Translations under genes and position numbers: made by a program | Notes under the pieces: generated by a model | Told to the model about the DNA's origin: nothing | Seen by the model: only the letters and a program-made list of their open reading frames with translations | Databases searched by the model: none | From: Gammaproteobacteria bacterium | GTDB taxonomy: Bacteria; Pseudomonadota; Gammaproteobacteria; Steroidobacterales; Steroidobacteraceae | DNA length: 5,595 nucleotides | Direction of reading: 5' to 3' | Assembly (NCBI GenBank): GCA_009923475.1 | Contig: RFTM01000136.1 | Location: forward strand, 1-5,595 | Shown here: positions 1-5,049 of the stretch, one piece after another | Position numbering within the stretch: position 1 is the stretch's first letter | How the letters are laid out: each line of letters begins with the position of its first letter

Positions 1-156
1 CACGGCGGTGCGCAGCAGCAGCGCATCCTGTTCGCGCTGCGCGAAACGGTCGGCGCTGCGGAACGCGAACACGGTGCTCAGCGCGATGATCAGCAGCGCC
101 GGGACCAGGACCGCGATGATCAGCCTTGCGCGCAGGGTCTCAGGACGGAGGGACAT
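1..156 (-). CDS. Sensor histidine kinase, N-terminal fragment (runs off the left edge)
   Basis: Read leftward from the ATG at 156-154, this open frame gives 52 residues with no stop before the window edge. The product starts MSLRPETLRARL and continues with a hydrophobic stretch (about residues 12-33), then a polar, charged segment (RSADRFAQREQDAL). That is the usual start of a membrane sensor kinase: a short basic cytoplasmic tail, a first transmembrane helix and the beginning of a periplasmic sensor. The catalytic H-box and ATPase domains lie outside the window, so the kinase assignment is inferred from position. The gene starts inside the 3' end of an OmpR-family response regulator gene, overlapping it by 17 bases, which is typical of co-translated regulator-kinase pairs of the QseBC/TctDE/PmrAB kind. 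A GAGGG (163-159) lies just 2 bases before the ATG, a short spacing that fits translational coupling better than independent initiation. The signal sensed cannot be read from this fragment. Confidence 0.75.
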   Translation of the reverse strand, partial: MSLRPETLRARLIIAVLVPALLIIALSTVFAFRSADRFAQREQDALLLRTAV

Positions 157-826
157 CGCCCTCGATCTCTTCCAGCCGATAACCGATGCCGCGGACGGTG
201 CGGATGTCGGCCCGGCTGCCCGCCAAGCGCGAGCGCAGGCGCGACACGTAGATCTCGACCGCGTTGGGCGACACCTCGCGGTCCCAGTCGCTGAGGCTGT
301 TCACGAGCCGCGCCTTCGGCACGACGCGCGGCGCCGCCGACATCAGCAACTGCAGCACGGCGCGCTCCCGCGCGGGCAGGTCGAGCGGGCGACCGTCCAC
401 CGTCGCCTCCTGCGTCGTCAGGTCCATCTCCAGCAGGCCGAGCCGCGATCGGGTCTGTCCGCGGGCGTGGCCGCGGCGGATCAGCGCGTTGACGCGCGCG
501 ACGAGTTCCGGGATCTCGAACGGTTTGACGAGGTAGTCGTCTGCGCCCTCGTTGAGGCCCCGGACCCGGTCGCCGAGTTCGTCGCGGGCCGTGAGGATCA
601 GCACGGGCATCTGGCGGCCGAGCGCGCGCAGGCGCCGGATGACCTCCATGCCGTCGAGTCCGGGCAGGCCGAGGTCGACGACCGCGAGGTCGTACTGGCC
701 GTCCCGCGCGGCGGCGAGCGCCCGCGGCCCCGTGGCGACTTGGTCGACGGCGAAGCCGGCCGAGGAGAACACCTCGCCCAGGCCGTCGGCCAGCATCTCG
801 TCGTCTTCAGCGATGAGTAGCCTCAT
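140..826 (-). CDS. OmpR/PhoB-family response regulator (QseB/TctD/PmrA-like)
   Basis: A 228-residue two-component transcription regulator. The receiver domain (about 1-118) has the acidic pair D8/D9, the phosphoacceptor D51 in VVDLGLPGLDG, the switch threonine T79 in LILTARD, and K101 in DDYLVKPF. The C-terminal winged-helix DNA-binding domain (about 127-220) ends with the family pattern VEIYVSRLRSRL...IRTVRGIGYRL. Length is normal for the family. The frame stays open for 121 codons further upstream, but homology begins exactly at MRLLIAEDDE, so I take the ATG at 826-824; its ribosome site is weak. The stop (142-140) lies inside the start of the kinase gene. The upstream cytochrome c-like gene is on the same strand 56 bases away and may be cotranscribed. 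Its targets are unknown; the divergent pga promoter is the nearest candidate but nothing here proves it. The subfamily is too broad to give a gene symbol. Confidence 0.95.
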   Translation of the reverse strand: MRLLIAEDDEMLADGLGEVFSSAGFAVDQVATGPRALAAARDGQYDLAVVDLGLPGLDGMEVIRRLRALGRQMPVLILTARDELGDRVRGLNEGADDYLVKPFEIPELVARVNALIRRGHARGQTRSRLGLLEMDLTTQEATVDGRPLDLPARERAVLQLLMSAAPRVVPKARLVNSLSDWDREVSPNAVEIYVSRLRSRLAGSRADIRTVRGIGYRLEEIEGDVPPS

Positions 827-882
827 GTCTTGCCGTGCCCGTTGCGTCGCGCGGGCGGTCGTGGACTGGCTGCCGAGCACCC

Positions 883-1206
883 TCAGCGTCCCTGCCGGGC
901 GAGCCAGACCACCAAGGCTTCGCGGTCGGCAGCGGACGCAAGACCATCGTATTTCATCTTGCCGCCCGGCACCATCGCCCGGGGATCGGCCAGATACTTT
1001 TGAAGGGCGGCCGCATCCCAGGCGATGCCGCTGTTGCGCAGCGCGCCCGACGATAGGCTGCGTGACAGGTCGCTGTTGTCCGGTAGGTGATGCACAAACG
1101 CCAGGAAAAGGGCACCCGCCACGACGAGCGTCGACCCCCAGTGGGCGAACCGTGAGGGCGGCGGCCAGGGGTGGGCGGTTGCGTTCCAACGTGTCGGATC
1201 GGGCAT
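883..1206 (-). CDS. Small membrane-anchored cytochrome c-like protein without a heme-attachment motif
   Basis: A 107-residue product with one predicted transmembrane segment (about 22-41, HWGSTLVVAGALFLAFV). The rest matches the C-terminal half of class I cytochrome c: NSGIAWD (58-64), LQKYLADP (69-75 region), VPGGKM (79-84), YDGL and a final helix DREALVVWL. This follows the classic pattern NSGI.W....L..Y...P...VPGTKM.F.GL....R..L..YL. M84 sits where the Met heme ligand belongs. The N-terminal half of the fold is missing, including CXXCH, and I find no CXXCH coding pattern in any minus-strand frame between about 880 and 1330. The protein is either a heme-free relative or the remnant of an in-frame deletion. 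The start is the ATG at 1206-1204, which has no clear Shine-Dalgarno (CGCCTCCG precedes it), so the start is uncertain. It lies 56 bases upstream of the response regulator gene, and cytochrome genes are often seen beside such regulator pairs. That it is translated is inferred from the conserved C-terminal pattern. Confidence 0.65.
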   Translation of the reverse strand: MPDPTRWNATAHPWPPPSRFAHWGSTLVVAGALFLAFVHHLPDNSDLSRSLSSGALRNSGIAWDAAALQKYLADPRAMVPGGKMKYDGLASAADREALVVWLARQGR

Positions 1207-1239
1207 CGGAGGCGTCTCGTCGGTGCGGGTGCGACGCGA

Positions 1240-1248
1240 TGCTATATT
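1240..1248 (+). promoter_or_regulatory. Extended -10 promoter element for pgaBCD
   Basis: TGCTATATT is an extended -10 (TGN followed by TATATT, five of six matches to TATAAT) in otherwise GC-rich DNA. The -35 region, about 17 bases upstream, is poor (TCGGTG at 1220-1225), which an extended -10 can tolerate. The expected transcription start is near 1255, leaving a leader of roughly 70 bases before pgaB. This is predicted from sequence only. Confidence 0.5.
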
Positions 1249-1254
1249 CCGGCG

Positions 1255-1288
1255 CCTGTCATCAGACTGACGAATGCTTGATGACAGG
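1255..1288 (+). repeat. Perfect 10-bp inverted repeat at the predicted start of the pga transcript
   Basis: Arms CCTGTCATCA (1255-1264) and TGATGACAGG (1279-1288) are exact reverse complements separated by 14 bases. Inside the spacing is a smaller palindrome, TCAGACTGA (1262-1270). The repeat begins where transcription from the -10 at 1243-1248 should start. It could be an operator for a dimeric regulator or, in RNA, a hairpin at the very 5' end of the transcript. There is no following T run, so it is not a standard intrinsic terminator. Confidence 0.75.
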
Positions 1289-1316
1289 ATTGCGCGAATA
1301 TGGTTGACGGTATCAT

Positions 1317-1322
1317 GGGAGC
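1317..1322 (+). promoter_or_regulatory. Ribosome binding site of pgaB
   Basis: GGGAGC lies 4 bases before the GTG at 1326 (counting from GGGAG) and 10 bases before the in-frame ATG at 1332. Either start is possible: the GTG spacing is short and the ATG spacing is at the long end. The site contains a GGA, the core of CsrA binding motifs. Confidence 0.6.
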
Positions 1323-1325
1323 ATC

Positions 1326-3338
1326 GTGAACATGTCTCAGCGGATTCAGGCCGTATGGGCGATCGTCGCCGCCGCAGCGCTTTGCCATGCGCCGTCGCAG
1401 GCCAGCGAGCAGCCTGCCCGCGGATCGCAACTGACGGTCCTCAGTTATCACGAGGTCAGCGAGGCGCCGCAAGCGCTGATCCCCGACTACGCCGTGACGC
1501 CGACCAACTTCCTGCGCCAGGTCGACTGGCTGCGCAACAACGGCTTCAATTTCGTCAGCGTCGATGACGTGCTCGCCGATCATGCAGGCCGCAGGGCCTT
1601 GCCGGCGAAGCCGGTGCTGCTCACCTTCGACGACGGCTACGAGTCCGTCTACCGGCACGCATGGCCGGTGCTGAAGATGTTCCGTATACCGGCCGTGGTC
1701 GCGGTCGTCGGATCTTGGGAGGAAGACACGGGCGACGTCGATTTCGACGGCAAGCGCGTCCCGCGCCAGGGCCTCATGAGCTGGGCGCAGTTGCGTGAGA
1801 TGAGCGACAGCGGGCTCGTCGAGATCGCGAGCCACAGCTTCGACCTGCACCGCGGCATCCGCAGCAACCCCCAGGGCAACCTGCAACCGGCGGCCGTCAC
1901 GCGCCGCTACCTCGGCGACGGGGCGGCCGGCGCTGGGCTCGGCGGACGCGAGACTGAGGAGGCCTACCGGACGCGCGTCCTCGTGGACCTCAAGGAGAGC
2001 TCCGCCGTCATCACGCGGCGCGTCGGCAAGGCGCCGCGGATCATCGCTTGGCCCTACGGGCAGTACAACGCCGAACTGCGGGACGCCGCCGAGCGGCTCG
2101 GGATGGTCGTGGGTCTGACCCTCGATGACGGCGCGAACACCCGTTCCACGCCGCTGTCCCGCCTGCGACGGATACTCGTCGAGCGCAGCATGGGCCTGTC
2201 CGACCTCGACCGTGAGATCGCCTACCGCAACCGCGACCTCACCGACAACGACCGCCCGCAGAAGGTGGCGCACGTCGACCTCGACTTCATCTATGACGCG
2301 GACGAGGCGCAGCAGGAACGCAACCTCTCGCACCTTCTCGACCGCCTCAGCTGGCTCGGGGTCAACACGGTCTATCTCCAGGCGTATTCCGACCCGGACG
2401 CTAACGGCTCCGCGGATGGGGTGTACTTCCCCAGCCGCCGCGTGCCGATGCGCGCCGACCTGTTCAACCGCGTGGCGTGGCAGATCCGCACGCGCACCCC
2501 GGTGAAGAGGCTCTATGCGTGGATGCCGCTGCTCGCGTGGGAACTGCCCAAGACCGACCCGGCAGCGGCCGATCGGGTCACGGCGCTGCCGGGTAAGGCC
2601 GGGACGCACCTCAACATGGGCTATGCGAGGCTCTCGCCGTTCTCGCCGCGCGCCCGGGCGGCCGTCCGCGAGATCTACGAGGACCTTGCGCGCTCGGTGC
2701 GGTTCGAAGGTCTGCTTTTCCACGACGATGTCACCTTGTCGGACTTCGAGGACACTAGCCCCGATGCCTTGCGGACCTACCGCGAGTGGGGTCTGCCGGG
2801 ATCTGTCGCGGAGATCCGCGCCAGCGACGACCTGATCGGACGCTGGACCATCCTCAAGATCAACGCCCTCGACGAGTTCGCCAAGCAGATGGCGGCGGTG
2901 GTGCGCCGCGAACAACCGGCGCTCGTGACCGCCCGCAACCTGTACGCGCAGGTGGCGCTCGATCCGCGGTCCGAGGTCTGGTACTCGCAGGCGCTCGAGA
3001 ACTCGCTCGCGAACTACGACTTCACGGCCATCATGGCGATGCCCTACATGGAGAACGCCGCCGATCCGGTCGAGTTCCAGCGCCGGATCGTCGAGCGCGT
3101 GAAGGCGGCCGGCCCCGAAGCGATGGGCCGCGTGGTCTTCGAGCTGCAGACCGTCGACTGGCGGCAGGCGGAGCGGCCGATACCGACCGCGGAGCTCGTG
3201 GACACGATCCGCAGCCTGTACGGGCAGGGCGTGCGGCACATCGCGTACTACCCTGACATGATGTTCGAGAACCATCCCGCGCCCGCAGAGATGAGGGCCG
3301 TCTTCGCGCTGAAACGTGACCGTCCGGAGGTCGAGTGA
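1326..3338 (+). CDS. pgaB: PgaB, poly-beta-1,6-N-acetylglucosamine N-deacetylase
   Basis: This enzyme partly removes acetyl groups from PNAG in the periplasm, which is needed for export and biofilm function. The product has 670 residues from the GTG, or 668 from the ATG at 1332; E. coli PgaB is about the same length. An N-terminal hydrophobic signal (about 8-26) is followed by a carbohydrate esterase 4 deacetylase domain (about 36-300). That domain has TFDDGY (100-105, catalytic and metal aspartates D102/D103), the metal-binding HSFDLH (H170 and H175) and WPYG (242-245). The NPQGN segment at 181-185 matches other PgaB proteins. From about 314 comes the PgaB C-terminal glycoside-hydrolase-like domain (HVDLDFIYDADEAQQERNL), with the acidic pair D467/D468 in LLFHDDVTLSDFED. 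All key residues seem intact. The signal has ALC rather than a good lipobox, so lipid anchoring, known in E. coli PgaB, is doubtful; cleavage after SQA is an alternative. It is the first gene of the operon here, with no pgaA before it, and overlaps pgaC by 4 bases. Confidence 0.96.
   Translation: MNMSQRIQAVWAIVAAAALCHAPSQASEQPARGSQLTVLSYHEVSEAPQALIPDYAVTPTNFLRQVDWLRNNGFNFVSVDDVLADHAGRRALPAKPVLLTFDDGYESVYRHAWPVLKMFRIPAVVAVVGSWEEDTGDVDFDGKRVPRQGLMSWAQLREMSDSGLVEIASHSFDLHRGIRSNPQGNLQPAAVTRRYLGDGAAGAGLGGRETEEAYRTRVLVDLKESSAVITRRVGKAPRIIAWPYGQYNAELRDAAERLGMVVGLTLDDGANTRSTPLSRLRRILVERSMGLSDLDREIAYRNRDLTDNDRPQKVAHVDLDFIYDADEAQQERNLSHLLDRLSWLGVNTVYLQAYSDPDANGSADGVYFPSRRVPMRADLFNRVAWQIRTRTPVKRLYAWMPLLAWELPKTDPAAADRVTALPGKAGTHLNMGYARLSPFSPRARAAVREIYEDLARSVRFEGLLFHDDVTLSDFEDTSPDALRTYREWGLPGSVAEIRASDDLIGRWTILKINALDEFAKQMAAVVRREQPALVTARNLYAQVALDPRSEVWYSQALENSLANYDFTAIMAMPYMENAADPVEFQRRIVERVKAAGPEAMGRVVFELQTVDWRQAERPIPTAELVDTIRSLYGQGVRHIAYYPDMMFENHPAPAEMRAVFALKRDRPEVE
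3326..3330 (+). promoter_or_regulatory. Ribosome binding site of pgaC, inside the end of pgaB
   Basis: GGAGG is a full Shine-Dalgarno core, 4 bases before the GTG at 3335 and 10 bases before the in-frame ATG at 3341. It lies within the last codons of pgaB, so ribosomes finishing pgaB can re-initiate here. Confidence 0.7.
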
Positions 3339-4582
3339 GCATGTGGCAGATGGCCCTCGACTACCTGTTCTATTACCCGTTGGTGATGGCCACCGTCTGG
3401 ATGGTGGGCGCGGTCGCCTACGACCTGCGCGTCGAGCGCCACGACCCGCCGTTCTTCGAGCCGCCGCCGGACGAACCGCCGCCGGCGAGCGTGATCATCC
3501 CCTGCTTCAACGAGGAGGAGAACGTGCGGGAGACCGTTCTCGCGGCGCTCGCGCTCGACCTCCGCGAGTTCGAGGTCATCGCGGTGGACGACGGCAGTTC
3601 GGACGGCACCGCTGCCGCGCTCGACGCGCTGTCGGCCGAGCATCACCGGCTGCGCGTGGTGCACCTCGCGCGCAACCAGGGCAAGGCGGTCGCGCTGCGC
3701 ACCGGCGCTTCCCTCGCCAGCCACGAACTGCTGCTCTGCATCGACGGCGACGCGCTGCTCGACCGCCATGCCGCGCGCTGGCTGCTGCGGCATTTCGTGG
3801 CGGACCCGCGGGTCGGCGCGGTCACCGGCAACCCGCGCATCCGCAACCGCTCGACGCTGCTCGGGCGTGTGCAGGTGGGCGAGTTCTCCTCGATGGTCGG
3901 CATGATCAAGCGCGCGCAGCAGAACTTCGGCCCGATATTCACGATCTCGGGCGTCATCGGCGCGTTCCGCCGGGAGGCGCTCCGGTCGGTCGGCCATTGG
4001 AGCCCGGACATGCTGACCGAGGACATCGACATCAGCTGGAAGCTGCAGCGGGCCGGTTGGCGTGTCGTCTTCGAGCCGCACGCGCTCGTCTGGATCCTCA
4101 CGCCGGAGACCGTCCGCGGGCTCTGGCGCCAGCGGCTGCGTTGGGCGATGGGCGGCGCGCAGGTGTTCTTCCGCAACCGCGACGTGCTGTGGCACGCGGA
4201 ACAGTCGGATCTCTGGCCGCTGTTCCTCGAGATGTGCGCGAGCCTCGTCTGGTGCTACCTGCTGGCCTCGGTGTGCGCGCTGTGGCTCCTCGGGGCGCTC
4301 TTCCCGCAGGCGATCCCGGCGGTGTCGACGCCGCTGCTGCCGCAGTGGAGCGGTACGGTGCTCGGTTCGGTGTGCCTGCTGCAGTTCGCGGTAGGGGCCT
4401 GGCTCGACGGCCGGTACGACACGCGCCTTGGCCGCAACGGCTACTACATGATCTGGTATCCGCTGGTGTTCTGGGTGATCCATTTCGCGGCCACGGTCGT
4501 GGCCTATCCCAAAGTGGTCTTCCGCGGCTCGGGCAGGCGCGCCCGCTGGGTCAGCCCCGACCGCGGCATAAAGGTGAACTGA
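3335..4582 (+). CDS. pgaC: PgaC, poly-beta-1,6-N-acetylglucosamine synthase (GT2 family)
   Basis: This inner-membrane glycosyltransferase polymerises GlcNAc from UDP-GlcNAc and, with PgaD, moves the chain across the membrane. The product has 415 residues. Features in order: one hydrophobic N-terminal segment (about 10-29); a cytosolic GT2 domain with IIPCFNEEENV (54-64), VDDGSSDGT (D85/D86, nucleotide binding), CIDGDALLD (D137/D139), AVTGNPRIRNRSTL, the catalytic-base motif TEDID (228-232) and QRLRW (266-270), which marks processive synthases; then several C-terminal membrane segments (about 293-322, 340-357, 370-392). The tail RARWVSPDRGI (402-412) matches E. coli PgaC very closely. Compared with E. 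coli the N terminus is shorter and lacks the first hydrophobic segment. The GTG start (3335) shares GTGA with the pgaB stop; ATG at 3341 is an alternative. The gene is followed one base later by pgaD. In E. coli the PgaC-PgaD complex is stabilised by cyclic di-GMP. Confidence 0.97.
   Translation: MSMWQMALDYLFYYPLVMATVWMVGAVAYDLRVERHDPPFFEPPPDEPPPASVIIPCFNEEENVRETVLAALALDLREFEVIAVDDGSSDGTAAALDALSAEHHRLRVVHLARNQGKAVALRTGASLASHELLLCIDGDALLDRHAARWLLRHFVADPRVGAVTGNPRIRNRSTLLGRVQVGEFSSMVGMIKRAQQNFGPIFTISGVIGAFRREALRSVGHWSPDMLTEDIDISWKLQRAGWRVVFEPHALVWILTPETVRGLWRQRLRWAMGGAQVFFRNRDVLWHAEQSDLWPLFLEMCASLVWCYLLASVCALWLLGALFPQAIPAVSTPLLPQWSGTVLGSVCLLQFAVGAWLDGRYDTRLGRNGYYMIWYPLVFWVIHFAATVVAYPKVVFRGSGRRARWVSPDRGIKVN
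4571..4576 (+). promoter_or_regulatory. Ribosome binding site of pgaD
   Basis: AAGGTG within the last codons of pgaC lies 7 bases before the pgaD ATG at 4584. This is a normal spacing and supports that start. Confidence 0.6.
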
Positions 4583-4583
4583 C

Positions 4584-5006
4584 ATGTCCGAACCGCCCGT
4601 CATCGACATCAGCCGCGAACTGCGTTGGTATCGACGTCTCTCGACCGCTGGGCTCACCCTCGGCCTGTGGTCCGCGTGGGCGCTGCTCTGGCATCCGCTG
4701 TTCGCCTCGATGCATCGGCTCGCCGGGGCGCGGCTGCTCTGGCCCGCAGTCGTGGCCGGGTCCGGCGCCGGCTTGGCCGGTCACGCCTTGTCGTCTGCGG
4801 CGGTCACGCTGCTCGGCACGTCCGGGGTGCTGGCCTTCTGGCAGTTGCTCGCGCCGCGGGGCCGTACCCGCGGGCCGGTCGCCGTCGCCCCGGAGTCGGG
4901 CGCGGAGGCCTCGACGATGGCCTACGAAGCGGTCCGCCGTAGCCGCATCGTGGTGGTGAGTCATGCCGAGGACGGTTCCATCGAGGCCATCTCGCCGCGC
5001 GCATGA
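4584..5006 (+). CDS. pgaD: PgaD, membrane partner of the PNAG synthase
   Basis: A 140-residue protein with the PgaD layout: a short cytoplasmic N terminus, two transmembrane helices (about 20-40, LSTAGLTLGLWSAWALLW, and about 68-90, ending in GVLAFWQLLAP), then a soluble tail with YEAVRRSRIVVVSHAEDGSI (114-133). This tail fits the conserved PgaD ending, where a Y.EA...R.....H....G pattern is seen. PgaD forms a complex with PgaC that is needed for PNAG synthesis and, in E. coli, takes part in cyclic di-GMP binding. PgaD is poorly conserved in sequence, so the call rests on length, topology, the C-terminal motif and position one base after pgaC. A stop at 5004-5006 ends the operon's recognised pga genes. 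No clear terminator hairpin follows before ybiT, so read-through is possible. Confidence 0.9.
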   Translation: MSEPPVIDISRELRWYRRLSTAGLTLGLWSAWALLWHPLFASMHRLAGARLLWPAVVAGSGAGLAGHALSSAAVTLLGTSGVLAFWQLLAPRGRTRGPVAVAPESGAEASTMAYEAVRRSRIVVVSHAEDGSIEAISPRA

Positions 5007-5033
5007 GGGCGTGTGGTCGGGCGGCGTGGCGTG

Positions 5034-5039
5034 TAAACT
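5034..5039 (+). promoter_or_regulatory. Possible -10 element for ybiT in the pgaD-ybiT gap
   Basis: TAAACT (four of six matches to TATAAT), preceded by TG, stands out in a GC-rich 43-base gap. Transcription would start about 5046, only a few bases before the ybiT ATG. No good -35 is visible (GTGTGG at 5011-5016). No Shine-Dalgarno is seen before ybiT, in keeping with a very short leader. Weak, sequence-only prediction. Confidence 0.35.
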
Positions 5040-5049
5040 CCGCGCCCCC

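Larger units (their letters stand above)
1207..1325. promoter_or_regulatory. Divergent intergenic regulatory region between the cytochrome-like gene and pgaB
   Basis: This 119-base non-coding stretch is the only place from which both the leftward cluster and the rightward pga operon can be started. It is more AT-rich than the flanking genes. It contains the extended -10 at 1240-1248, the inverted repeat at 1255-1288 and the pgaB ribosome site. On the minus strand I see no convincing -35/-10 pair: an ATGACA and a TATAGC are present but only about 10 bases apart, which is too close. The leftward promoter is therefore not located. Confidence 0.7.

Noticed and set aside
8..820. A 270-codon open frame on the plus strand opposite the response regulator
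   Set aside because: The minus strand encodes a complete OmpR-family regulator with all key residues; the plus-strand frame has no domain and is a composition artefact.
837..856. A short hairpin (GCCCG / CGGGC) between the cytochrome-like and regulator genes as a terminator
   Set aside because: It has only 5 base pairs, a 10-base loop and no T run on either strand; such pairs are expected by chance in GC-rich DNA.
827..1189. An N-terminal extension of 121 codons to the response regulator
   Set aside because: The extension overlaps the cytochrome-like gene in another frame, shows no similarity to any family, and the receiver domain begins exactly at MRLLIAEDDE.
1255..1288. The inverted repeat as an intrinsic terminator or insertion-sequence end
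   Set aside because: No T run follows on either strand, no target duplication or transposase is present, and its position at the pgaB promoter fits a regulatory role better.
1299..1317. A second leader hairpin (ATGGT / ATCAT) just before the pgaB ribosome site
   Set aside because: The stem is only about 5-6 weak pairs including G-U pairs, too little to claim structure.
1242..3275. A 677-codon open frame on the minus strand opposite pgaB
   Set aside because: It mirrors the strongly supported pgaB gene, and its product is rich in R, H, D and V with no recognisable domain, as expected for the antisense of a high-GC gene.
3248..4657. A 469-codon open frame on the minus strand opposite pgaC
   Set aside because: It is an antisense shadow of pgaC with low-complexity R/A/H/E composition and no known motif.
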